From assembly GCF_009735585.1 (NCBI RefSeq), contig NZ_VJVW01000003.1, forward strand, positions 186,001 through 250,000: a stretch of DNA of 64,000 bases. Reading direction: 5' to 3'. Positions 1 to 7,191 of this stretch are shown piece by piece. Numbering within the stretch: position 1 is the stretch's first letter; each line of letters begins with the position of its first letter. The position numbers and the translations under genes were made by a program. Origin of the DNA: Christiangramia aestuarii. GTDB taxonomy: Bacteria; Bacteroidota; Bacteroidia; Flavobacteriales; Flavobacteriaceae. The notes below the pieces were generated by a model, which was not told where the DNA came from, did no database searches, and saw only the letters and a list, made by a program, of their open reading frames with translations.

Positions 1-60
1 TTTGAACTCGGGACCTCCGGGTTATGAATCCGACGCTCTAACCAACTGAGCTACCTCGCC
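1..60 (-). tRNA. tRNA-Met (CAT), 3' end outside window
   Basis: Read on the minus strand, the 5' end GGCGAGGTAGCTCAGTTGG begins at base 60. It is followed by a D-arm, an anticodon arm with anticodon CAT (bases 24-26), a variable loop and the start of the T-arm with GTTCAAA. The window edge removes the rest of the T-arm, the acceptor 3' strand and CCA. CAT can be initiator, elongator or lysidine-modified Ile tRNA. The GGCGAGG acceptor, which would pair with CCTCGCC, looks like an elongator Met tRNA, but the missing 3' half prevents a firm choice. Confidence 0.93.
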
Positions 61-137
61 ATAGGATTTTTGCAATCAGGAAATTCCGCTTGATGCCTTG
101 CCATAAAAGGCCTGACGGCTTTTCTTTAATGCGGGTG

Positions 138-168
138 CAAATATAAAAACAATTTGTTTTGACGCAAA
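138..168 (-). promoter_or_regulatory. Bacteroidota-type promoter of tRNA-Met
   Basis: On the minus strand there is a -7 box TATATTTG (145 to 138) and, exactly 19 nt upstream, a TTTG -33 box (168 to 165). This matches the TTG-N19-TAnnTTTG pattern of the Bacteroidota primary sigma factor. Transcription would start near base 132, giving a leader of about 70 nt before the tRNA. Confidence 0.7.
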
Positions 169-250
169 CTTTATTTTCTAAAATATTTATTTTGATTTCT
201 TTTAATGTTACCAATTAATATCTATATTGCCCGAAACTAATTAATCAAGA

Positions 251-637
251 ATGGAAGAAAAGATCAAATACGAAATGGAGTTTCCTATTCAAGCTTCTCC
301 TTCATTACTCTACCAATATATTTCAACACCCTCAGGTTTAAGCGAGTGGTATGCCGATAATGTGAATTCCCGAGGGGAATTTTTTACTTTTATATGGGAA
401 GGGAGTGAGGAAAAGGCCAAGCTCGTAAGTAAGAAGAGCGATGAGCGCATCAAATTTAGATGGATCGACGATGAGGACACCTCCTATTTTTTTGAATTGC
501 GTATTCAGGTAGACGATATTACCAAGGATGTTTCTTTAATGATCACAGATTTTGCTGAAGAAGATGAAATAGATGAAGGAAAAATGCTGTGGGAGAATAT
601 GATATCAGATCTTAAACAGATTTTAGGTTCTGCCTAA
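251..637 (+). CDS. START-like domain protein
   Basis: This 128-residue soluble protein resembles the START-like (SRPBCC/AHSA1-fold) proteins of Bacteroidota. It has an N-terminal beta strand, a helix with the SGLSEWYADNV segment (about residues 28-38), an acidic beta sheet and a long C-terminal helix. The family fold forms a hydrophobic ligand cavity, but no ligand or reaction is established for this member. The ATG at 251 is the first Met, and no Shine-Dalgarno precedes it, as is usual in this phylum. A terminator hairpin at 664-688 closes the gene. It appears to be a single-gene unit. Confidence 0.8.
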   Translation: MEEKIKYEMEFPIQASPSLLYQYISTPSGLSEWYADNVNSRGEFFTFIWEGSEEKAKLVSKKSDERIKFRWIDDEDTSYFFELRIQVDDITKDVSLMITDFAEEDEIDEGKMLWENMISDLKQILGSA

Positions 638-655
638 AAATCTCTTTATAAATAG

Positions 656-663
656 TAACTTTG
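656..663 (+). promoter_or_regulatory. -7 promoter element TAACTTTG before aminotransferase gene
   Basis: TAACTTTG matches the Bacteroidota -7 consensus TAnnTTTG. It directly abuts the 5' arm of the terminator hairpin at 664-688. Transcription would start about 668-670, within that arm and about 20 nt before the ATG at 689. I see no clear TTG at -33. Confidence 0.5.
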
Positions 664-688
664 CCCCGTTTTTAAACGGGGTTTTTTT
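664..688 (+). terminator. Intrinsic terminator between START-like and aminotransferase genes
   Basis: CCCCGTTT (664-671) pairs with AAACGGGG (674-681), most likely as a 7-bp stem with a 4-nt loop, and is followed by seven T residues (682-688). It lies 26 nt after the START-like stop codon. The T tract runs directly into the ATG of the next gene. Confidence 0.8.
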
Positions 689-1534
689 ATGATCAATTTA
701 GACGGAAATATAGTACAGGAAGAAAATGCCAGCCTATCGGTATTTAACAGGGGCTTCGCCTATGGAGATTCAGTATTTGAAACCATCAGGGTTATTAGCG
801 GAAAGATCATGTTCTGGGAAGATCATTATTTCAGGTTAATGGCTTCCATGAGGATCATGAGAATGGAGATCCCTTCCAGCTTTTCACCAGAATTCCTGGA
901 AGAAGAGATCAAAGAGATCATCGAAGCAAACGACCTGGCCACTTCTCCCGCGAGAATTCGTTTCGCGGTTTACCGGCTGCAGGGAGGATATTATACTCCC
1001 GCAACACGCGATATAGGTTATGTGATCAGTGCCGAAGCCATGGAAAACTCCTTCTATATCTTTAATGACGAGCCCTATGAAATCGAGCTTTTCAAAGATC
1101 ATTATGTGAATAGCGGCTTGTTATCTACTATAAAATCTAATAACAGGGCGGTAAATGTACTCGGAAGCATCTATGCCCGGGAAAATGCCTATGACAATTG
1201 TCTTATTCTGAACGAAAAGAAGAGTGTAGTGGAGGCCCTTAACGGAAATATCTTCCTGGTTAAGGGAAAAACTATTAAAACACCACCAATTTCAGACGGG
1301 GTACTAAACGGCATTATAAGAAAACAACTCATCAATATCCTGAAAAAGACCGAAGATTACGAACTGGAAGAGGCATCCATTTCCCCATTCGAATTGCAGA
1401 AGTCAGATGAGTTATTCATTACGAATGTAGCTCAAGGTATCCAGCCTGTAAGCAAATACAGGAAAAAGGAATTTGAAAATAAAGTGGCGAAAGATCTCCT
1501 TAGTAAATTAAACGTAAAAGCCAGGCTTGGTTAA
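689..1534 (+). CDS. PLP-dependent aminotransferase, class IV
   Basis: This 281-residue fold-type IV PLP enzyme belongs to the branched-chain aminotransferase, D-amino acid aminotransferase and aminodeoxychorismate lyase group. The RGFAYGDSVFETIR segment (residues 21-34) is the family N-terminal motif. K149, in STIKSNN, is the expected Schiff-base lysine. E182, before the NGNIF segment, is the expected conserved Glu that contacts the PLP ring nitrogen. Substrate cannot be read from sequence: the length and neighbours fit either a 4-amino-4-deoxychorismate lyase (PabC-like) or an unassigned transaminase. The start codon comes one base after a terminator T tract and lacks a ribosome binding site. 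The stop overlaps that of the convergent yqgE by 4 bp. Confidence 0.85.
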   Translation: MINLDGNIVQEENASLSVFNRGFAYGDSVFETIRVISGKIMFWEDHYFRLMASMRIMRMEIPSSFSPEFLEEEIKEIIEANDLATSPARIRFAVYRLQGGYYTPATRDIGYVISAEAMENSFYIFNDEPYEIELFKDHYVNSGLLSTIKSNNRAVNVLGSIYARENAYDNCLILNEKKSVVEALNGNIFLVKGKTIKTPPISDGVLNGIIRKQLINILKKTEDYELEEASISPFELQKSDELFITNVAQGIQPVSKYRKKEFENKVAKDLLSKLNVKARLG

Positions 1535-2091
1535 TTATAGGTAGGATTCTCAGGCGAATTAGACCAGAGCATATATTCTCCGCCTAATTCCAGCATTTTG
1601 TCTTTCCAGAAAGAATTGTAAGGTTTTTCTAACAGGTCCCGGTTGTTCTCGTTTACGGTGACCACCCAGGAATGTGAATTGAGTTCCTCATCTAATTGAT
1701 TCGCATCCCAGCCGGAATAACCAAGGAAGAACTTGATCTGGGTATCATCTATAAGCTCCTTTGAGATTAGCTCCATGACCACCTCGAAGTTTCCACCCCA
1801 GTAGATGCCATGCGCGATCTCGATGCTGTCCGGAATCAGGTCTGGAATCTTATGGATAAAATAAAGGTTATCCTGTTCTACCGGTCCACCATTATATACC
1901 TTGAAATCACCCTCGATTTCAGGGATCAGGTCTTTAAGGCTAAAGTCCAGGATTTTATTCAAGATAAATCCAACCGAGCCATTATCTGAATGGTCAGCCA
2001 GGAGAACCACGGAACGATTAAAAGAGACATCTCCAATTATGGATGGTTCTGCGACTAAAAGATGCCCTTTGGTTGGTTTTAACGCGATCAT
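1531..2091 (-). CDS. yqgE: YqgE/AlgH family protein
   Basis: This 186-residue protein matches the UPF0301 YqgE/AlgH family over its full length. The diagnostic start is present: KGHLLVAEP (residues 8-16), FNRSVVLLADH (24-34) and GSVGFILNK (38-46), followed by the GGPV segment. The biochemical role of the family is unknown. AlgH was named for an alginate regulation phenotype in Pseudomonas, which should not be transferred here. It is transcribed alone, downstream of hup on the same strand but separated from it by a strong terminator. Its stop codon shares the TTAA tetramer with the convergent aminotransferase gene. Confidence 0.9.
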   Translation of the reverse strand: MIALKPTKGHLLVAEPSIIGDVSFNRSVVLLADHSDNGSVGFILNKILDFSLKDLIPEIEGDFKVYNGGPVEQDNLYFIHKIPDLIPDSIEIAHGIYWGGNFEVVMELISKELIDDTQIKFFLGYSGWDANQLDEELNSHSWVVTVNENNRDLLEKPYNSFWKDKMLELGGEYMLWSNSPENPTYN

Positions 2092-2163
2092 TGTAGCAGT
2101 CTTTTTATCTAAACTAATAATTCCTTAGAAATAATGCAATACAATGAACATAATTTTAAATAA

Positions 2164-2189
2164 AAAAGCCTTCCCGAAGGAAGGCTTTT
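2164..2189 (-). terminator. Intrinsic terminator of the HU gene
   Basis: AAAAGCCTTCC (2164-2174) pairs with GGAAGGCTTTT (2179-2189) across a CGAA/TTCG tetraloop. On the minus strand it is followed by further T residues, 22 nt after the HU stop codon. Confidence 0.9.
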
Positions 2190-2210
2190 AAAATTTACTA
2201 ATGCAAATTA

Positions 2211-2483
2211 TTAGTTCACAGCTTTTTGTAAATCAGCTCCGGCTTTAAATTTCACTACGTTCTTAGCAGCAATCTTAATGGTTTTTCCGGTTTGTGGGTT
2301 TCTTCCTTCACGAGCAGCTCTTTTAGATACAGACCAAGATCCGAATCCTACTAATGATACTCTATCACCTTTTTTAAGAGATTTTTCTACGTTCTCAAGG
2401 AAAGACTCTAATGCTTTTTTTGCTGCTGCTTTAGAAATTCCAGCGTTTTCAGCCATTGCGTCGATTAAATCTGTTTTGTTCAT
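2211..2483 (-). CDS. hup: HU family DNA-binding protein
   Basis: This 90-residue histone-like protein bends and compacts DNA as a dimer. It starts [12 protein letters not shown] and carries the alpha-helical N-terminus, the [21 protein letters not shown] segment (residues 47-67, beta-arm base) with the conserved GRNPQTG (61-67), and the KFKAG strand near the C-terminus. Length and motif spacing are canonical for HU rather than IHF. A well-formed promoter lies upstream (2535-2564), giving a leader of about 45 nt, and a strong terminator follows, so it is a highly expressed single-gene unit. Confidence 0.96.
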   Translation of the reverse strand: MNKTDLIDAMAENAGISKAAAKKALESFLENVEKSLKKGDRVSLVGFGSWSVSKRAAREGRNPQTGKTIKIAAKNVVKFKAGADLQKAVN

Positions 2484-2534
2484 AATTTGAATTTTAAATT
2501 AATTGTTGGTTAAACATTCTGTTAAACTGGTATA

Positions 2535-2564
2535 CAAATTTATACGGATTTCTTGTCCACGCAA
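2535..2564 (-). promoter_or_regulatory. Promoter of the HU gene
   Basis: On the minus strand a -7 box TAAATTTG (2542 to 2535) is preceded by TTG (2564 to 2562) with a 19-nt spacer, the optimal Bacteroidota geometry. It is 52 nt upstream of the HU ATG. Confidence 0.72.
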
Positions 2565-2668
2565 GTAATGACAAGGGAAAAGCCCGTATTTGTTAATAAC
2601 TTGGTGGTTTTGTTAATAAAGATAATTGTTTTTTTATAAAATGCAACCGATTCAGTGTTAATAAGGCT

Positions 2669-3616
2669 TTAGCGCATTTTTGCATCCGGAGCGAAATTAA
2701 ATCCGTTTAAAAGAGCGTTGGACAGCATTTTTCTTTTTCCTGGAAGTTGTATTTCATTGATGAGGATATAACCATCTGGTGCCGCAACTTTGATCTGTTT
2801 TTCGGTGACCGTGACTGTACCATTGGGCCAGTGATGTTCCTGTTTTAATTTCCCTACATCATAGATCTTTACCGTCGATTCTTCTGAAGAGTTCTCCAGG
2901 TAGCACCATGCCGCCGGGTAGGGGTTTAGTCCTCTAATGTGATTGTATATCTGGTCTACCGGTAGGTTCCAGTCTATCTTGGTGTTCTCCCGGTTCAATT
3001 TTGGAGCTTCTTTAAGTTCAGAAGATTCCGGTTGGGCTTCGGTAATCACCTCCCCCTTGCCGATCTCATCCAGGGTTCTCACCACCAGTTTGGAGCCAAG
3101 GCTCATTAAGCGATCATGTAAAGACTCTACGTTTTCTGAAGGATCTATTTCGATCGGCTCCTGAAGGATCATAGCCCCGGTGTCGATCTTTTCATCCAGA
3201 AAGAAGGTAGAAACCCCGGTTTTATTTTCTCCGTTCATGATCGCCCAGTTTATGGGAGCGGCGCCGCGATATTGAGGCAGGAGGGAGGCATGCAGGTTAA
3301 AAGTTCCATATTCGGGATAATTCCAAACCGATTTTGGAAGCATTCTAAAAGCTACCACCACCTGTACATTGGGATCCAGCTCTGCCAGTTCCTTTTGGAA
3401 TTCTTCAGATTTTAGATTGGTAGGTTGCAGCACTTTTAAACCTTTGGATTTAGCATAGCTTTTTACGGCGCTTTCCCTTAATTTTCTACCACGTCCCGCA
3501 GGTCTATCCGGGGCAGTGATAACTCCTACAACATTATATCCTGCTTCCAGGATCTCTTCCAGGCTTGCCACGGCAAAATCGGGAGTGCCCATAAAGACTA
3601 TTCTAAGGTCTCTCAT
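2669..3616 (-). CDS. fmt: Methionyl-tRNA formyltransferase
   Basis: This 315-residue cytosolic enzyme transfers a formyl group from 10-formyltetrahydrofolate to initiator Met-tRNA. The N-terminal Rossmann start RIVFMGTPDFA (residues 5-15) and the catalytic FNLHASLLPQYRGAAPINWA segment with its His are present, followed by the conserved D-x-G of KIDTGAM. The C-terminal OB-like domain covers roughly residues 215-315. Its start overlaps the recQ stop by 4 bp, so the two are translationally coupled in the NTPase-recQ-fmt operon. Confidence 0.96.
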   Translation of the reverse strand: MRDLRIVFMGTPDFAVASLEEILEAGYNVVGVITAPDRPAGRGRKLRESAVKSYAKSKGLKVLQPTNLKSEEFQKELAELDPNVQVVVAFRMLPKSVWNYPEYGTFNLHASLLPQYRGAAPINWAIMNGENKTGVSTFFLDEKIDTGAMILQEPIEIDPSENVESLHDRLMSLGSKLVVRTLDEIGKGEVITEAQPESSELKEAPKLNRENTKIDWNLPVDQIYNHIRGLNPYPAAWCYLENSSEESTVKIYDVGKLKQEHHWPNGTVTVTEKQIKVAAPDGYILINEIQLPGKRKMLSNALLNGFNFAPDAKMR

Positions 3617-5514
3617 TTATTCAGTATTTTATATTTGTTATTTGGGGTGCGGTCAAGGATGTCCTTTTCGCAAAGCAAACTTAAAACTTTCAGGATCGCG
3701 GTTTCCGGGTAATCCAGGTGGGAAATGATCTCACGCGAATCTTTCGGTCCTTTTTTAAGTATTCGAACTATGCCCAGGTAGATCTCGTTCATATCGTCCC
3801 GGCTAAGTTCTTTGTTTTCTTTTTTGCAAACGGAACATTTTCCGCAGGCAGGAGGATTCTTTTCTCCAAAATATTTTAGCAGTTGCACCTGTTTGCATTC
3901 AGAATCGTTCTGGACGAAGTTAAGCACAGCTTCGATCTTTTCTCTTTTCGTTTTATTGTATTCCCTAATGAAGCCCGCCACGGCATTAATCGTAGAGTCG
4001 TCTTCCCTGGGTACTAAGAAGGTAATGCTGGCGTCATGTTTGGAAAGATGGAATTCGATGATCTCCTTCTCATGCAATTGCTCGAAGATCCTGATACATT
4101 CATGTTCTGGAAGCCTGCTTTTTTCAGCGACTGAAGTAATATTAAAACTGATAAGATTTTCAAAAACACCACCATAGTTCCTCAGGATGGTTCTTAAAAG
4201 ATTGGCATACCTCGGGTTTTCGTCAAGGTAATTATCCAGGTGGCCTCCAGAAAGCAACACCTGTATCTCTGTCTTTTTCTGGTAATTCTGGGATAACCTA
4301 AGGATGCTGCACCTGTCCAGTAATCGTAAGGCATTATAGGCTTTGTGAGAATTAAAATGATAGTGATGGCAGAATTCGGAAAAATTAAAGTCATGTTCTG
4401 TATTCTCGCCTTCCCCATAAGCGATCCTGAAATATGCATTCAATTTTCGATACAGTAGTTTTATATCTTCTACGGAAGCAAGATTGTTGAGAAACTGATT
4501 CTTAAGCACCGGGACATCTGCCGCGTTGGTAAGAATTATGGCCCTGGACGGCCTTCCATCTCTGCCCGCCCTGCCGGCTTCCTGGAAATAGCTTTCCATG
4601 CTTTCTGGCAGGTCGATATGGATCACGGTCCTCACATCGGGCTTATCTATGCCCATTCCAAAAGCGGTGGTAGCCACCATTACACTGGTCTTATTGGTGA
4701 GCCAGTCCTCGAACCTTTTAGATTTATCCTCTTTTTTCATACCACCGTGGTAAGCAGCCGCAGTGATACCATTCTTATTAAGGAATTGTGAGATCTCCTG
4801 GGTAGCGTTCCTGCTCCTCACATATATTATGGCTGAATCGTCCTTGAGGAGTTGGGTCAACCTGAAATATTTATCCTCGGTCTTTACCACCTCGTATTGC
4901 AGATTCGTCCTTTCAAAGGATTTCTGGTGTATAGCCGGGTCCTCCATTTTCAGCTGTTCACAGATATCCTTAACCACCTCTTTGGTCGCAGTAGCGGTAA
5001 ATGCTGCGATTGGTGTATCGGGCAGGATATCTCTTAAGCCGGAGATATTCCTGTAGGCGGGCCTGAAGTCGTGTCCCCATTGGGATATACAGTGGGCTTC
5101 GTCTATTGCGATAAGGTTAACGTTCATCTGTTTCAAACGTTCGCGAACGATTTCCTGCTGAAGCCTCTCCGGGGAGAGGTAAAGGAATTTATAGTTTCCA
5201 AAAATGCAGTTATCCAGATTCCGGTCCAGTTCAGCATAAGCGATTCCACCGGTAATGGCCATGGCCTTGATATTCTTTTGCTGCAGGCTGTTCACCTGGT
5301 CTTCCATCAAAGAGATAAGCGGGGAGACGACCACGCATATCCCCTCTTTGATCATGGCGGGAACCTGGAAACAAATAGACTTGCCTCCGCCGGTAGGAAA
5401 TAGGGTCAAACTGTCCTTGCCTTCGAGTATAGAAGCTACGACCTCGAGTTGCTGTGGCCTGAATTCCCGGAAGCCCCAGTATTTTTCTAATATTTTTAAA
5501 GCCTCCTCCTGCAA
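3613..5514 (-). CDS. recQ: RecQ-family ATP-dependent DNA helicase with C-terminal Cys cluster
   Basis: This 633-residue superfamily 2, 3'-5' helicase has Walker A FPTGGGKS (residues 39-46), DEAH box (138-141), the RecQ aromatic-rich loop QWGHDFRP (145-152), a TATATKEVV motif and the helicase C-domain ending QEAGRAGRDGRPSRA. A four-Cys cluster (C540, C557, C560, C563) lies about 70 residues from the C-terminus, not directly behind the helicase core as in E. coli RecQ. No HRDC domain is visible. It therefore resembles the short RecQ paralogue common in Bacteroidota rather than canonical RecQ. Role: probably unwinding recombination or repair intermediates. Coupled by overlap to fmt and 1 bp from the upstream NTPase gene. 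Confidence 0.92.
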   Translation of the reverse strand: MQEEALKILEKYWGFREFRPQQLEVVASILEGKDSLTLFPTGGGKSICFQVPAMIKEGICVVVSPLISLMEDQVNSLQQKNIKAMAITGGIAYAELDRNLDNCIFGNYKFLYLSPERLQQEIVRERLKQMNVNLIAIDEAHCISQWGHDFRPAYRNISGLRDILPDTPIAAFTATATKEVVKDICEQLKMEDPAIHQKSFERTNLQYEVVKTEDKYFRLTQLLKDDSAIIYVRSRNATQEISQFLNKNGITAAAYHGGMKKEDKSKRFEDWLTNKTSVMVATTAFGMGIDKPDVRTVIHIDLPESMESYFQEAGRAGRDGRPSRAIILTNAADVPVLKNQFLNNLASVEDIKLLYRKLNAYFRIAYGEGENTEHDFNFSEFCHHYHFNSHKAYNALRLLDRCSILRLSQNYQKKTEIQVLLSGGHLDNYLDENPRYANLLRTILRNYGGVFENLISFNITSVAEKSRLPEHECIRIFEQLHEKEIIEFHLSKHDASITFLVPREDDSTINAVAGFIREYNKTKREKIEAVLNFVQNDSECKQVQLLKYFGEKNPPACGKCSVCKKENKELSRDDMNEIYLGIVRILKKGPKDSREIISHLDYPETAILKVLSLLCEKDILDRTPNNKYKILNK

Positions 5515-5515
5515 A

Positions 5516-6055
5516 TTACTTCTGGATCTTATTCAATATAAAATTGGTTCGGTCTTCCACGCTCAGTTTAGGAACTTCGATAGGATCGTAACCATACCTT
5601 CTATATGTAGAATAAAGATAAGACGAAATTTTTAAGGCTTCTTCAAATGTTTCGTATCGTTCGTTGTCGCTGGTGTAGATCTCCTTCCAGGGTGGGAGGA
5701 TAAAGATAAGATCATAGCGATTCTCTTCACAGGTGCGATGGAATATTGGCGGATAAGCAGTATTGAAATAATCCATATAAGCGACCACATCTGGCAGCCC
5801 GCGGTCTATGAAAATATGGTCTGACTCATACTGGCTGGCTTCTTCAAATTGGTTTAGCCTTCCTTCCAGTAGTTTTTCACTGAAAAGCAGTGGCTTTTCC
5901 AGGAAAAGCTGGTCTATACCATCTTTTTTCGCTTCCAGGGTGACCTGCCGGGATATTTCGTGCAGGCATTTTTCGCCTTTGGCTTCCAGTTGATGGACTA
6001 TGGATGATTTCCCGGTGCCCGGCCCACCGGTTATTACGATTTTTCTATTTTTCAC
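5516..6055 (-). CDS. AAA_28-type P-loop NTPase
   Basis: This 179-residue protein has a Walker A motif GGPGTGKSS (residues 10-18) at its N-terminus and an acidic IFIDRGLPDV segment that fits a Walker B or kinase-like metal site. The architecture matches the AAA_28/NadR-kinase-like ATPase family, whose substrates are mostly unknown. The start codon is GTG (6053-6055), placed directly after a TTTG-containing promoter-like segment, so the transcript may be nearly leaderless. It is first in the operon with recQ and fmt, and divergent from the DUF493 gene. Confidence 0.75.
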   Translation of the reverse strand: MKNRKIVITGGPGTGKSSIVHQLEAKGEKCLHEISRQVTLEAKKDGIDQLFLEKPLLFSEKLLEGRLNQFEEASQYESDHIFIDRGLPDVVAYMDYFNTAYPPIFHRTCEENRYDLIFILPPWKEIYTSDNERYETFEEALKISSYLYSTYRRYGYDPIEVPKLSVEDRTNFILNKIQK

Positions 6056-6106
6056 CCCGCAAATTTCGGTAATTGAATTTGATTATAAAAATGCTATCAT
6101 TCCTTG

Positions 6107-6114
6107 TATCTTTG
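6107..6114 (+). promoter_or_regulatory. -7 element TATCTTTG of the DUF493 gene
   Basis: TATCTTTG fits TAnnTTTG and lies 23 nt before the ATG at 6138. No TTG is found at the ideal -33 spacing. Confidence 0.55.
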
Positions 6115-6137
6115 CAGCTAAACGAAGGAGAAAAATT

Positions 6138-6431
6138 ATGAGTGCAAATAAAAACCCCGAAGAATTTTACGCCAAACTTAAAAAGCAACTTCAGGATACC
6201 GCAATGTGGCCTTCTGAATATCTCTATAAATTCATTGTACCTACAAAGGGTGATAAAACCGACGAGGTGGAATCCATTTTTAACGATATGGGAGCTGTTA
6301 TTGAGACCAAGCAATCCAAAAAAGGAACTTACACCAGTGTTTCCATTAACGTACGAATGAAAAATCCGGACGCGGTGATCGAAAAATACAAGGAAGTTGC
6401 AGAGAAAGTAGAAGGGGTGATATCTCTTTAA
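6138..6431 (+). CDS. DUF493 (YbeD-like) family protein
   Basis: This 97-residue small alpha/beta protein resembles the DUF493/YbeD family, whose ferredoxin-like fold recalls regulatory ACT domains. Key segments are PSEYLYKFIVP and the C-terminal KGTYTSVSINVR strand. The function is unknown. An upstream in-frame extension to 6000 is rejected because the ATG at 6138 has an unusually good ribosome binding site (GAAGGAG, 6124-6130) and the upstream residues would overlap the divergent gene and its own promoter. It is probably transcribed alone. Confidence 0.85.
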   Translation: MSANKNPEEFYAKLKKQLQDTAMWPSEYLYKFIVPTKGDKTDEVESIFNDMGAVIETKQSKKGTYTSVSINVRMKNPDAVIEKYKEVAEKVEGVISL

Positions 6432-6531
6432 TAGCCTTATAAAAGAATCTTTTTATTGTGGTTCTTTGGTAATATTTAGTATTTTGCAGGCAGGAGTGAA
6501 CTTCAATAAATTACCTAATTAATTTTCAATT

Positions 6532-7176
6532 TTGACAAACGCATTAGAATATAACTCTGAAAGGAGTAAACTGATAATTCCCGAATACGGCAGACATCTT
6601 CAGAAAATGGTGGAACACGCCGTAGAAATTGAGGACGATGAAGAAAGAAATAAAGTGGCCAGGTCTATTATCGCGGTAATGGGCAATATGAATCCACATC
6701 TTCGTGACGTGCCCGATTTTCAGCATAAACTATGGGATCAGTTATTTATCATCAGCGATTTTAAACTCGACGTGGAATCTCCATTTCCTAAACCAACTCG
6801 AGAGATGTTAGCCGAAAGACCAGAGATGCTTCGCTACCCGGAAAATAATCCTAAATACAGGTTTTACGGGAATAACATCAAAAGGATGATAGATGCGGCG
6901 AAAGATTACGAAGAAGGTGATTTTAAAGAAGCTCTTGTGCTTACCATCGCCAACCATATGAAGAAATCTTACCTTAACTGGAACAGGGATTCTGTAGATG
7001 ACGAGGTGATCTTCGAACATTTAAGGGACTTGAGTAACGGAAAGATCAATCTTAAGAATAGCGATGAAGATCTAAGCCAGGCCTCAGACCTTGTTAGAAG
7101 CGGTGGAGCTACCAAGAAGAAATACTCCAAGAACACAAAGAAATCTGGTCGTAAAGGCGGACGCAAACGCCACTAA
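6532..7176 (+). CDS. DUF4290 domain-containing protein
   Basis: This 214-residue protein belongs to a Bacteroidota-restricted family. The conserved body starts LEYNSERSKLIIPEYG and includes a MGNMNPHLRDVPDF segment. The C-terminal 30 residues are strongly basic (KKKYSK...GRKGGRKRH), suggesting nucleic acid or ribosome contact, but the function is unknown. The start is TTG at 6532; the first in-frame ATG (about codon 25) would cut into the conserved N-terminus. It lies 15 bp upstream of murA, so the two are very likely cotranscribed. Confidence 0.85.
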   Translation: MTNALEYNSERSKLIIPEYGRHLQKMVEHAVEIEDDEERNKVARSIIAVMGNMNPHLRDVPDFQHKLWDQLFIISDFKLDVESPFPKPTREMLAERPEMLRYPENNPKYRFYGNNIKRMIDAAKDYEEGDFKEALVLTIANHMKKSYLNWNRDSVDDEVIFEHLRDLSNGKINLKNSDEDLSQASDLVRSGGATKKKYSKNTKKSGRKGGRKRH

Positions 7177-7191
7177 AATTTAAGTCTTTTA

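Noticed and set aside
5071-5403. Plus-strand open frames inside recQ
   Set aside because: They are shadows of the minus-strand helicase gene, with no family similarity or promoter.
6000-6137. Upstream extension of the DUF493 gene
   Set aside because: It overlaps the divergent NTPase gene and its own promoter, while the ATG at 6138 has a strong ribosome binding site.
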